Origin: Acidimicrobiaceae bacterium | GTDB lineage: Bacteria; Actinomycetota; Acidimicrobiia; Acidimicrobiales; RAAP-2 | Assembly: GCA_003152015.1 (NCBI GenBank) | Contig: PLZF01000047.1 | Coordinates: 1 to 64,000 of the forward strand | DNA length: 64,000 nt | Reading direction: 5' to 3' | Shown: one piece after another, positions 8,876-17,929 of the stretch | Position numbering within the stretch: the stretch's first letter is position 1 | Layout of the letters: the number at the start of each line of letters is the position of its first letter | The notes under the pieces: generated by a model | Database searches by the model: none | What the model was told of the DNA's origin: nothing | What the model saw: only the letters and a program-made list of their open reading frames with translations | Program-made: the position numbers and the translations under genes

Positions 8876-10248
8876 CCCTCGACGACCTGTGCGACGGCAA
8901 GGTGGTGGCGGTGTGGGGCATGGGGACGGAGGGATTGGCCGTGACCCGCCTGCTCGTCGAGCGAGGTGTGTCGCCCATCCTCATCGACGATCACCCCGAG
9001 AATGCGGTCGCCCGGGTCAGAGAGGTCCTGTCGCTTCGGACACCGGTGGTGCCGCCCGACCTGGTGGCATGGAGCTCCTTGGACGTCGTGGTCCGCTCCC
9101 CGGGGGTGAGCCGGTACCGGCTGGAGCTGGTGGCGGCGGAATCTGAAGGCGTCACCGTCACCACCGCCACCGCGATCTGGTTGGAGGACTTCCACGCCGC
9201 GCCGGTGTTGGCGGTAACCGGCACCAAAGGGAAGAGCACCACCGCCTCGTTGGCGACTTCGATCCTCGAGCACCTGGGCCTCACCGTGGCACTGGTCGGA
9301 AATATCGGCGAGCCGGTGGCCGACCTGTACGGCCGGGCTCCGGTGGACGCCTACGTGGTGGAAGTCTCGTCGTACCAGGCAGCCGATGTCTCGGTCTCAC
9401 CGGGAGTGTGCGTCCTCACCAGCCTGGCTCCCGATCACCTTGACTGGCACGGGGGAGAAGAGACCTATTACCGGGACAAACTTCGGCTCATCACCGCCGG
9501 GCCACCCGGGTCGCTGGCGGTCAACGCCGGGAGTGCCGAAGCCGTACGCCGTACCGCCGGCCATCCTCACCGCACCCTCTTCGGCCCATCCGGACGGGTC
9601 CGGGTCGAATCGACAGGGACGGTCTCCATCGACGGGGAGCCGGTGGTGGAGGCGGCACGGCTCCGGGTGCCGGGTGAGCACAACGTGAACAACCTGTGTG
9701 GCGCCATCGCCGGGGTACTGCTGCTCCGAGGGGAGCCGCCCTCGGCTGACGCGGTGGCGGCAGCGGTCGACGGGTACGACGGATTACCGTCGCGGTGCCG
9801 AACGGTGGGTGAGCGAAATGGCCTGACCTTCGTTGACGATGCGCTTGCCTCCAACCCGTTCGCCACCAGTGCGTCGGTGGCGGCATTTCCCGGGCGTGAC
9901 ATCACGGTCATTCTGGGCGGGGCCGACCGGGGGATCGATCCGGGCCAGTTGGCTACCTTGCTGGCGGACCGCCATCCGCGCCCGAACGTGGTGGTAATGC
10001 CGCCGGGACCCGAGCGGATGCTGGGGGCGTTGGAGCACGCGGCATCCGGCACCGGCGGCAAGCTAGCGGTGGAGACAGCCCGTGATCTCGATGAGGCGGT
10101 GACGATGGCCATGGCGGTGACCCCGGTCGGCGGGGTCGTGCTCTTTTCCCCTGCCGCGCCCACGCCGGAGGGTGAGGGTGGCTACCGCCGGCGCAGCCGA
10201 CAGTTCATCTCCGCCATCGGCCTGCCGGTGGATCCGGCTTCCCGTTGA
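8872..10248 (+). CDS. murD2: UDP-MurNAc-L-alanine:L-glutamate ligase (MurD2)
   Basis: A 458-residue Mur ligase: N-terminal UDP-binding domain (VVAVWGMGTEGLAVTRLL), central ATPase with GTKGKSTT at residues 117-124, and C-terminal domain. Ordinary MurD adds D-Glu; a MurD paralogue coupled to MurL is known in Xanthomonas to add L-Glu to UDP-MurNAc-L-Ala, with MurL then inverting it. Adjacency, not sequence alone, makes this MurD2. It starts at GTG 8872 overlapping the murL stop; an ATG at 8716 would lie inside murL and gives non-MurD-like residues. The DrrA-like ABC gene follows after 22 bases. Confidence 0.85.
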   Translation: MTLDDLCDGKVVAVWGMGTEGLAVTRLLVERGVSPILIDDHPENAVARVREVLSLRTPVVPPDLVAWSSLDVVVRSPGVSRYRLELVAAESEGVTVTTATAIWLEDFHAAPVLAVTGTKGKSTTASLATSILEHLGLTVALVGNIGEPVADLYGRAPVDAYVVEVSSYQAADVSVSPGVCVLTSLAPDHLDWHGGEETYYRDKLRLITAGPPGSLAVNAGSAEAVRRTAGHPHRTLFGPSGRVRVESTGTVSIDGEPVVEAARLRVPGEHNVNNLCGAIAGVLLLRGEPPSADAVAAAVDGYDGLPSRCRTVGERNGLTFVDDALASNPFATSASVAAFPGRDITVILGGADRGIDPGQLATLLADRHPRPNVVVMPPGPERMLGALEHAASGTGGKLAVETARDLDEAVTMAMAVTPVGGVVLFSPAAPTPEGEGGYRRRSRQFISAIGLPVDPASR

Positions 10249-10270
10249 GGTCAGCCGAACAGACAGTGTG

Positions 10271-11254
10271 ATGGGTTCCGAGAATGCGGTGGCGGTCGAG
10301 GTTTCGGATCTGGTCAAGCGGTATCCCAAGGCGCCTGTCGATTCGGTGGCGGGAATCAGTTTCAGGGTGAAACCCGGAGAGGTGTTCGGGTTCCTCGGTC
10401 CCAACGGGGCCGGGAAGACCACCACCATTGGGATCCTCACCACCAGGATTCGCCCCACCGCCGGTCACGCCCGGGTGGCGGGTATCGACGTGGTGGCCGA
10501 CCCGGTGGGTGCCCGCCGTGTACTGGGGGTGGTGCCTCAACAGAACAACCTCGACCGTTCATTGTCGGTGCGGCAGAACCTGCTCTTTCACGCCAGCTAT
10601 CACGGAGTGCCCAGAGGTTTGCGGAAAGCCCGGGCGGATGAGCTGCTTTCTCAGTTCGGATTGGCCGACAGGTCCGACGGGCGGCCGGACGATTTCTCCG
10701 GGGGCCAGATTCAACGCATGATGATCGCCCGAGCCCTCATGCACGCCCCGACGGTGTTATTCCTCGACGAGCCCTCGACGGGACTGGATCCCGCCGCCCG
10801 CCTCTTCATGTGGGACCGGATCGCCCAGCTGAAGTCGGAGGGGACCACTGTGGTGATCACCACCCACGACATGGAGGAGGCCACCACGTTGAGCGACCGG
10901 GTGGCCATCATCGACCATGGAAAGCTGCTCGCCCTCGACGCCCCCGCCGCCCTGGTCCGGGACATGGCCGGGGAGCGGACCCTGGACTGCACGGTGGAGC
11001 CGGGACGGGCAGTTGATGGGTCCGCCGTCCAGGGGGCGCTGATGAGACTGGCCGCCGTCGACCGGGTCGAACAGCTCGACGATCCGGGGGGTGCCTGGCG
11101 CTTGCGGGTCTACGTGCAGGGCGACACCGCGCCGCTGCTGGCCGTCGTGGCCCAGGCCATCGATGATGCCGGCGGCCGGCTCACCGACGTTCGCCTCGGG
11201 GAACCGACCCTCGAGGATGTTTTCATTCATCTCACCGGGAGGGCATTGCGATGA
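10271..11254 (+). CDS. ABC transporter ATP-binding protein (DrrA type)
   Basis: A 327-residue nucleotide-binding subunit of an ABC-2 exporter. Walker A is GPNGAGKTT (about residue 40), the signature motif FSGGQIQR, and Walker B VLFLDEPSTGLDP. The extra C-terminal domain of about 100 residues is typical of DrrA/daunorubicin-resistance ATPases. It overlaps its permease by four bases (ATGA). An in-frame ATG at 10172 lies inside murD2 and gives implausible sequence, so ATG 10271 is preferred. Co-directional with sulfatase, murL and murD2, suggesting export of a compound or envelope precursor (inference). Confidence 0.85.
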   Translation: MGSENAVAVEVSDLVKRYPKAPVDSVAGISFRVKPGEVFGFLGPNGAGKTTTIGILTTRIRPTAGHARVAGIDVVADPVGARRVLGVVPQQNNLDRSLSVRQNLLFHASYHGVPRGLRKARADELLSQFGLADRSDGRPDDFSGGQIQRMMIARALMHAPTVLFLDEPSTGLDPAARLFMWDRIAQLKSEGTTVVITTHDMEEATTLSDRVAIIDHGKLLALDAPAALVRDMAGERTLDCTVEPGRAVDGSAVQGALMRLAAVDRVEQLDDPGGAWRLRVYVQGDTAPLLAVVAQAIDDAGGRLTDVRLGEPTLEDVFIHLTGRALR

Positions 11255-12078
11255 CGGCGGTCGACGATCTTGACGTCCCAGCCCTTCACTCTGAACGGGT
11301 CCGGCCATGGGGCCCATGGCAGACCGCGCTGGCCATTCTGCGCCGGGATCTCTTTGTCACCGGGCGCGAGTTCCCCATCTTCCTGGCCCAGGTGATCTTG
11401 CAACCGCTGTTTCTGCTGTTCGTGTTCGGAAAGGTGCTCACCCAGTTGGGGTACGCCCGGCCCGGATATGCCGAGGTGCTCTTCCCGGGCTTGGTGGCAC
11501 TGGCCGCGGTGCTCACCGGTCTACAGAGCACCGCGCTGCCCCTGGTCATCGAGTTCTCCTATAGCAACGAGATCGAGGACCGCTTGCTGGCCCCGCTCCC
11601 CATCGGCGCGGTGGCATTGGAGAAAGTGGTGATTGCGGCCATGCGGGCCACCATTGCCGCGGGCGTGATGTTCCCCATCGGGGTGTGGTTGCTGGGTTCG
11701 ATCCCCTGGAGTGCCGGGGCCGCTGCCGGGGTGGTGGTGATGACCCTGATCGGCGCGCTCATGGGTGCGGCCATGGGCCTCGTGCTGGGCACGTTCGTTG
11801 CCCCCAACCGAATCAACGTGACGTTTGCTCTGGTGCTCACCCCACTGTTGTTCACCGGGTCGAGTCAGTACCCATGGCCCTCCCTCAGCCACATCCGATG
11901 GTTTCAGGTGGTTTGCGCGCTCAATCCGATGACCTACGTGAGTGAGGGGCTTCGCGGGATGTTGGTGCCCAATGTCCCCCATATCCAGACCTGGATCTGC
12001 TTTGTGGCCGCGGTCGGAGCGTGCTTGGTGCTGACGGCCATCGGCATGTTCGGCTTCCTCCGCCGAGCCCTGGGCTGA
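11251..12078 (+). CDS. ABC-2 type transporter permease (DrrB type)
   Basis: A 275-residue membrane protein with about six hydrophobic segments and the ABC-2 motif region SQYPWPSLSHIRWFQVVCALNP followed by TYVSEGLRG, characteristic of DrrB/NodJ-like exporters. It overlaps the ATPase gene by four bases and together they would form a heterotetrameric exporter. It ends the co-directional run that starts at the sulfatase. The downstream gene converges on it, with seven bases between stops. Confidence 0.85.
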   Translation: MTAVDDLDVPALHSERVRPWGPWQTALAILRRDLFVTGREFPIFLAQVILQPLFLLFVFGKVLTQLGYARPGYAEVLFPGLVALAAVLTGLQSTALPLVIEFSYSNEIEDRLLAPLPIGAVALEKVVIAAMRATIAAGVMFPIGVWLLGSIPWSAGAAAGVVVMTLIGALMGAAMGLVLGTFVAPNRINVTFALVLTPLLFTGSSQYPWPSLSHIRWFQVVCALNPMTYVSEGLRGMLVPNVPHIQTWICFVAAVGACLVLTAIGMFGFLRRALG

Positions 12079-12085
12079 TCTGCGC

Positions 12086-14392
12086 TCACTGTTCGGCGAG
12101 GATGGCGGCCAACTCGGCCAATGGATCCCTGACCTGCGGCCCGATGGTTTCGACGGTTGCCATGTTGATGACCCCGTTGAATCGGAAGGGTGCCTGGTAG
12201 TCGCGCCCAACCGCCGGCCCCCATTCATACCCACAGGTAAGGCCGATCCCCACGCCGTTGAAACCCGAAGGGGTAAAGCGTGGCAACGTACCCTGAGCGA
12301 CTGTCTCACCGTCGCAGGTGAGAACAACCCGCCCTCCGAGCCCGTCGTCCTTTTCGAATTCGAACGAGACGGAGTGATCCCCCGACCCGAGGGGACCGGC
12401 GGCCTCGATGACGTGGTGCTCTTTGCCGTACAGATTGTGAACGTAGCGGAGTCGTCCTTCGTGGAGGTGGAAGGACCATCCCCCCAGGGCACACCCGAGG
12501 GCGAGTAGCACGCCCCGGGGGACCACACCGACGGGGACGCTCACTTCTACGGTGATGCGATGGGACCGGTTACGTACGTTGACTGCGACCTGCTCGGGCA
12601 CGGGAGAAACATCGGGAAAGTACCGGAAACGGGTCCGGGGACGGCGATGGTCGGGCTTGGGGTGGGTGAGTGCCCACAGCACGCGATTGTCGAGGGGGAG
12701 CACCTGATTCCGGCGCGCCTCGTCCCACCACAAGGCCACAAGTTCGGCCACCCGATCGGGATATTCGGCCGCCAGGTCTCGGGACTCGGAGATGTCCTCG
12801 GCTACGTGATAGAGCTCCCACACGTCATCTTCGAACGAAGCGTTGGGGTTCAGTCCGTCGTCATAGAGAGGCCCCACCGGATGAAAGGTGACAGCTTTCC
12901 AACCGCAGTGGTAGATGGCGCGGGAACCGAACATCTCGAAGTGTTGGGTGACGTGTTGTTCAGGAGCCGATGCACCGTCGACCCCGAGCAGATACTCGAA
13001 ACTCACCCCGTCGATAGGCGATTGGCGGACTGACTCGATCTCGGCCGGCGCCTCGATACCGGCCAGTTCGAGCACCGTCGGGAGAACGTCGATGGCGTGG
13101 GCGAACTGGGGTCGGATTTGTCCGGCACTGGCACCGAGCCGGGCCGGCCAAGTGACGATGCACGGATCGGCCACTCCTCCCTGGTGCACCTCGCGCTTCC
13201 AACGTTTGAACGGGGTGTTGCCCGCCATGGTCCAGCCCCACGGATAGTTGTTGTGGCCCAGCGGGCCACCGATCTCATCGATGCGGTCGTACATCTCACC
13301 GATCCCGGCCGGGTCGAGGTTGGAGAGTCGCACATCGTTGATGGAGCCCTCCGCACCGCCCTCCGCGCTGGCGCCGTTGTCCGACACCACCAGAATCAGC
13401 GTGTCGTCGAGCTCGCCGAGTTGGCGAAGAAAGTCGATCACCCGACCCAGCTGATGGTCGGTATGGGAGAGGAAGCCGGCGAAGCACTCCATGAATCGGG
13501 CGGCCACCGCCCGTTGGCGATCGTCGAGTGTCTCCCATGCCGGCACCCAGGGCGGCCGGGGTGAGAGGACGGTGCCGGGTGGCACGATCCCTAGCGCCAG
13601 TTGGCGTGCCAGCGTGCGTTCACGCCACGCATCCCAACCGTCATTGAACGCGCCGGCGTAGTGCCCGATCCATTCCGCCGGAGCCTGGTGAGGGGAGTGG
13701 CAGGCGCCGGTGGCCACGTAGAGGAAGAACCGTTGGTCGGCATCCACTGCCCGCAGATCGGCGACGAACTCGATGGCCCGGTCAGCCAGGTCCTCGCTGA
13801 GGTGGTATCCGTCCTCGACCGTCGCCGGTGGTCGGATGGAGTGATTGTCGTGATAGAGGGCGGGGGCGAACTGGTGTGTCTCGCCACCGTGGAATCCGTA
13901 CCAACGATCGAAACCTCGACCCAGGGGCCAGGTGGAGCGGGGCGCAGCCATATGGGTCTCATCCTCGGGGGTCAGGTGCCATTTGCCCACCGCGTAGCCG
14001 GCATAGCCGTTGGCCCGGAGAATCTCACTCAGAAAGCCGTTCTCCCTGGGAGGGCGACCCCAGTAGCCGGGGTAGCCGATGGCCAGGTCCGCCACCCGTC
14101 CCATGCCGTTCCGGTGGTGGTTACGCCCGGTCAACAGGCAGGCCCGGGTGGGGGAGCACAGCGCGGTGGTGTGGAAGTTGGACAGACGGATCCCGTTGGC
14201 GCCCAGTGCGTCCATCACCGGGGTGGCAATGTCCGATCCGTAACAACCGAGCTGGGCGAACCCGACGTCATCCAGTACGACGAGCACGACATTCGGAGCG
14301 CCGGCCGGAGGCTCGGGAACGGGTGGCCACCATGGCTCTGAATCCCGCCAGTCGTGTCCGATACGGCCTCCGAATTCAGCATCACCGCGCAT
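12086..14392 (-). CDS. Arylsulfatase-type sulfatase with C-terminal extension
   Basis: A 768-residue type I sulfatase. The metal-binding Asp pair is at 41-42 (VVLDDVGFAQLGCYG) and the formylglycine cysteine at 79 in ALCSPTRACLLTGRNHH, a perfect C-x-P-x-R motif. GKWHLTP and VVSDNGAS are further family blocks. About 200 residues after the catalytic region (LSYRVRSHRITVEV-like beta-rich sequence) look like an extra carbohydrate- or lamin-G-like domain. The ATG at 14392 has AAGGAG seven bases upstream; an ATG 32 codons earlier lacks this. No signal peptide is seen. It is the second sulfatase in the window but of a different subfamily from that at 5842. Confidence 0.85.
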   Translation of the reverse strand: MRGDAEFGGRIGHDWRDSEPWWPPVPEPPAGAPNVVLVVLDDVGFAQLGCYGSDIATPVMDALGANGIRLSNFHTTALCSPTRACLLTGRNHHRNGMGRVADLAIGYPGYWGRPPRENGFLSEILRANGYAGYAVGKWHLTPEDETHMAAPRSTWPLGRGFDRWYGFHGGETHQFAPALYHDNHSIRPPATVEDGYHLSEDLADRAIEFVADLRAVDADQRFFLYVATGACHSPHQAPAEWIGHYAGAFNDGWDAWRERTLARQLALGIVPPGTVLSPRPPWVPAWETLDDRQRAVAARFMECFAGFLSHTDHQLGRVIDFLRQLGELDDTLILVVSDNGASAEGGAEGSINDVRLSNLDPAGIGEMYDRIDEIGGPLGHNNYPWGWTMAGNTPFKRWKREVHQGGVADPCIVTWPARLGASAGQIRPQFAHAIDVLPTVLELAGIEAPAEIESVRQSPIDGVSFEYLLGVDGASAPEQHVTQHFEMFGSRAIYHCGWKAVTFHPVGPLYDDGLNPNASFEDDVWELYHVAEDISESRDLAAEYPDRVAELVALWWDEARRNQVLPLDNRVLWALTHPKPDHRRPRTRFRYFPDVSPVPEQVAVNVRNRSHRITVEVSVPVGVVPRGVLLALGCALGGWSFHLHEGRLRYVHNLYGKEHHVIEAAGPLGSGDHSVSFEFEKDDGLGGRVVLTCDGETVAQGTLPRFTPSGFNGVGIGLTCGYEWGPAVGRDYQAPFRFNGVINMATVETIGPQVRDPLAELAAILAEQ

Positions 14393-14519
14393 CGGACGAC
14401 TCCTTGGGTCTGGATGGGATTCCCCTCGTGAGCCGGGGAAGTCATGATGTAGTCCGAAGACGACGGTACCGCAGAGCCTGGCCGGCACGCCGGGTGCAGA
14501 AGAGGAAGGGTGACATCAC

Positions 14520-16115
14520 ATGAGTGGGTCGAAGGCTGGTCGCTCCGGATTGCAGGTAGGCCAGCTGGCGAGCATGGCGGACCTCTTCCCCGACGCCATT
14601 GGCTATCGGGTCATGGGAGCCGACCACCTCACCTTCGGACAGTGGGAACACCAGTCCAACCGGCTCGCCCGTGGGTTGAGTGCGGCAGGCGTGGGCCGGG
14701 GCGACCGGGTCGCCATCTGGCTGAGTGGTGGCAATGCCCTTCGCTGGGTCATCGCCTACGCCGCCATCCATAAAGCCGGAGCTGCGGTGGTGCCGCTCGA
14801 TCCTCGGTTGGCGCTTCCCGAAGTCGCCGGCATGCTCGCCCATGCCGGGGCGGTGGCACTGGTTGCCGATGACGAGCGGGTCGAGGGCACCCTGTCGATC
14901 GGCACCGGTGATTCGGACGTTCCGGCCACATTGGCCCTGGTGGTAGATGCCTCCATCGACCCCGGGACTCCTTCGGCGGCATGGTCACCGGACGCCGAAG
15001 GAGCCGGTCCGCGGTGTCGTTGGTGGGTCGACGTGCTCGACGACGACGGGACCAGTTACCAGGTCGCGGTCGACCAGGACGACCTCTCGGACATCCTGTT
15101 CACCTCGGGCACCACCGGACACCCCAAGGGTGTGGCCGTGCGGCACGCCAATGCTTCGGCGGTCCCCAACTCCGTGCCTTCGTGGAGCGGGAACCTGTGG
15201 CTCCACGCCAGCCCGTTGGCCACCTTCGCCGGGGTGAGCTTCGTCTACACCCCGATGAAGTTGGGGATGACCAGCGCGTATCAACCCCAATTCGACCCCG
15301 GGCAGTGGCTCGGGTTCGTCGAAACCGAAGCGCCTCTGGCGGTGTTCCTGGTCCCGGCGATGGTCCAACTGCTCTTCGGTCACCCGCACTTCGATGAGGC
15401 CGACCTCTCCTCCGTCCGGGTCTGTGCCGTCGGCAGCGCACCCTTGGCGCCGGCGGCCATCGATCGCCTGCAAAAGCGGATGCCCGATGCACTGGTCTCC
15501 AATAACTACGGCATGACCGAGGCCGGGTCGGTCTACTGCCTGATGCCCAAGGGCGAGGCGGTGCGTCGCCCTGGATCGGTGGGCAAGCCGCTCCCTCCCG
15601 CCGAGGTCCGCTGTGTCGACGGCGACGGGAGGGAGATCACGACCGGTGAATACGGTGAGGTACGGCTTCGGATTCCCGGTCGCCAGCGGGAGTACTTCGG
15701 CGACCCCGAAGCCACCGCGGCGACCTGGGTCGATGGCTGGCTCCGCACCGGTGACATCGGGCGTCTCGACGCGGACGGTTACCTCTACATCGGGGGTCGG
15801 GCGAAGGACGTGATCATTCGGGGCGGAAGCAACGTGTACGCCATCGACGTGGAGGATGTCATTCTCTCCCACCCGGGGATAGCCGAGGTTGCGGTGATCG
15901 GGGTGCCCCACGATGTCCTCGGTGAGGATGTGGCTGCCGTGGTGGTGCTGCGGCCGGGGTGGGAGACCGATGCCGAGGCACTCCGGCAGCACTGTCTCGT
16001 TTCGTTGGCCGCCTACAAGGCGCCGAGGCGGTGGGAGTTCATCGACGAACTGCCCCGGAATTCCGCCGGAAAAGTCCTGAAGCAGGAGTTGCAGGCCCGG
16101 TTGGCGGTCACCTGA
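14520..16115 (+). CDS. AMP-forming acyl-CoA synthetase
   Basis: A 531-residue ANL-superfamily adenylating enzyme that should activate a carboxylic acid to its CoA thioester. The P-loop reads FTSGTTGHPKGV, the A5 region NNYGMTEAGS, the hinge GWLRTGDIGRLD, and the catalytic lysine block near the C-terminus NSAGKVLKQEL. Substrate not predictable. It is divergent from the sulfatase at 14392 (127 bases between) and convergent with the SDR gene. AGGAAGG about ten bases upstream supports the ATG. Confidence 0.87.
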   Translation: MSGSKAGRSGLQVGQLASMADLFPDAIGYRVMGADHLTFGQWEHQSNRLARGLSAAGVGRGDRVAIWLSGGNALRWVIAYAAIHKAGAAVVPLDPRLALPEVAGMLAHAGAVALVADDERVEGTLSIGTGDSDVPATLALVVDASIDPGTPSAAWSPDAEGAGPRCRWWVDVLDDDGTSYQVAVDQDDLSDILFTSGTTGHPKGVAVRHANASAVPNSVPSWSGNLWLHASPLATFAGVSFVYTPMKLGMTSAYQPQFDPGQWLGFVETEAPLAVFLVPAMVQLLFGHPHFDEADLSSVRVCAVGSAPLAPAAIDRLQKRMPDALVSNNYGMTEAGSVYCLMPKGEAVRRPGSVGKPLPPAEVRCVDGDGREITTGEYGEVRLRIPGRQREYFGDPEATAATWVDGWLRTGDIGRLDADGYLYIGGRAKDVIIRGGSNVYAIDVEDVILSHPGIAEVAVIGVPHDVLGEDVAAVVVLRPGWETDAEALRQHCLVSLAAYKAPRRWEFIDELPRNSAGKVLKQELQARLAVT

Positions 16116-16140
16116 GCGGGACGCCGGATGCGCCGACGGA

Positions 16141-17031
16141 TCAGTCGCGTTTTCCCAACAGAGGATGGCTGGGCATGCCCACCGGCTGCAGGTGCTGGCC
16201 GAGCACCTCATGGAAGTGGTCGGCGACCTCTTCAGGGGTCCACCCACCCTCTTGCCACATGCTGGCGATCTGACGTGGGGTCTGGAACAGGGTGTAGGCG
16301 TAGCCGGTGCGTCCCAGGACCTGCCCGTTGACGAACGAAGCCGCCTCCGAAGCCAGAAACGCCACCAGGGGCGCATTGAGCGCAGGGTCCTCGTTGGCCG
16401 GTGGCTCGGCTCCTTGATAGAGGCCTTCGGTCATTCGGGTGGTGCCGGACGGGGCCACCGCGTTGACGGTGATCCCGTACTTGCCCAGTTCGACGGCCCA
16501 CACGAAGGTCATGCCCATGATGGCCGCCTTGGCCGCTCCGTAGTTGGTCTGCCCGAAGTTCCCTCGAAGCCCGGCTGACGACGTCATGTTGACGATGCGC
16601 CCGTACCCGGCCTCTTTCATGTGAGGGGCGGCATGCCGGGTGGCGTTGAACGTCCCCTTCTGATGGACGGCGACGACCGCGTCGTAGTCGTCTTCGGTCA
16701 TCTTCAGCAGTGATCGGTCGCGGACGATACCGGCGTTGTTCACCAGAATGTCCAACTTCCCGAAGGCGTCGATGGCGGTGCCGATCATCCGGCCGGCGGC
16801 TTCGAAGTCACTTACCGAATCGTGGTTGGGGACGGCCTCGCCTCCCAGGGACGCGATCTCTTTGCAGACTTGTGTGGCTGGGTCTTCATCCCCACCCCGG
16901 CCGTCGAGGCCGACCCCGATGTCGTTGACCACCACCTTGGCTCCCTGCGAGGCCAGACACAGGGCAACCTCGCGGCCGATTCCCCTCCCCGCGCCGGTGA
17001 CGAGAGCGACCCGATTATCAAGCAGACCCAT
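16141..17031 (-). CDS. Short-chain dehydrogenase/reductase
   Basis: A 296-residue classical SDR: TGAGRGIGREV for NAD(P) binding, NNAG, and the catalytic Tyr-x3-Lys in TNYGAAKAA after a serine in TSSAGLRG. The acceptor-loop text and length resemble the bacterial counterpart of the 3-hydroxyacyl-CoA dehydrogenase part of multifunctional enzyme type 2 (HSD17B4-like), which fits the surrounding CoA metabolism; this finer call is tentative. It is divergent from the aldolase at 17164. Confidence 0.82.
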   Translation of the reverse strand: MGLLDNRVALVTGAGRGIGREVALCLASQGAKVVVNDIGVGLDGRGGDEDPATQVCKEIASLGGEAVPNHDSVSDFEAAGRMIGTAIDAFGKLDILVNNAGIVRDRSLLKMTEDDYDAVVAVHQKGTFNATRHAAPHMKEAGYGRIVNMTSSAGLRGNFGQTNYGAAKAAIMGMTFVWAVELGKYGITVNAVAPSGTTRMTEGLYQGAEPPANEDPALNAPLVAFLASEAASFVNGQVLGRTGYAYTLFQTPRQIASMWQEGGWTPEEVADHFHEVLGQHLQPVGMPSHPLLGKRD

Positions 17032-17163
17032 TTCTTGACACTAGCCAGGTTCATACATGGGGAACCAACGAGTCGGACAGCCTGCAGCGCTACGGGATAC
17101 CATCGGCCGTTACGTGCCGTGCGGGGAACGACGGATGTCGACGACTGCCGAGGAGGTAGGGGA

Positions 17164-17817
17164 ATGGCTGCATTTGTGGAAGACGCCGCCAACGCGGTGC
17201 TGGCCGCGGCGAAGGACATGCTGGCGCGTGGCCTGGTGGAGGGCACCGCCGGCAACATCTCCGCCCGCACCGAGGATGGCAACCTCTGCATCACGCCGTC
17301 TTCGATCGACTACGCCGCCATGACACTCGAAGACCTGGTGACCGTCGACCCTAGCGGGAAGGTCATTGCCGGGACCCGTTCACCATCTTCGGAGATGGCG
17401 CTGCATCTGGCGTGTTATGCGGCTTATGACGACATCGGCTCGGTGATCCATTCCCATCCGGTCCACGCCACCATGTTCGCCGTCACCCACGAACCGATAC
17501 CGTCGTGCATCGACGAGTTTTCCATTTTTGTCGGCGGGGAAGTGCGGGTGACCGAGTACGCCGCCAGCGGCACTCCCGAGCTGGGGAGCCAGGCGGTGGC
17601 GGCGCTGAAGGATCGTGGCGCGGCGCTGATTGCCAATCATGGGATGGTGGCGGTCGGTCCCACCCCGGACAAGGTGCTCCATATCACCGCCCTGGTTGAG
17701 CGCAGCGCCCACATCCTGTGGGGTGCCCGACTGATCGGCGCTCCCCATCCGCTGCCCGACGACGTGAACGCCAACTTCGCCGGCGTCTATGGGTTCATGC
17801 GCACCTACAAGGGATGA
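17164..17817 (+). CDS. Class II aldolase/adducin-family protein
   Basis: A 217-residue zinc-dependent aldolase-fold protein related to fuculose-phosphate aldolase. The family phosphate loop is GTAGNISAR, followed by TPSSIDY, SSEMALH and the zinc-binding histidines in HSHPVHATMF and NHGMVAVG. Members cleave or decarboxylate small hydroxy/keto acids; the substrate is not evident. GGAGG eight bases before ATG 17164 fixes the start. The RraA-like gene follows on the same strand, so the two may act on the same keto-acid intermediate. Confidence 0.82.
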   Translation: MAAFVEDAANAVLAAAKDMLARGLVEGTAGNISARTEDGNLCITPSSIDYAAMTLEDLVTVDPSGKVIAGTRSPSSEMALHLACYAAYDDIGSVIHSHPVHATMFAVTHEPIPSCIDEFSIFVGGEVRVTEYAASGTPELGSQAVAALKDRGAALIANHGMVAVGPTPDKVLHITALVERSAHILWGARLIGAPHPLPDDVNANFAGVYGFMRTYKG

Positions 17818-17929
17818 CCCCGGCCGGACGGGTACCGTGGAGGAGGAGAGCGGCGGGGGTGGCTGCTCTTCTTCGGGGCGGCGCGGTGAGGATCGAGGTC
17901 ATCGTGGAGGTGCGCGGTTCCGGGCCCGG

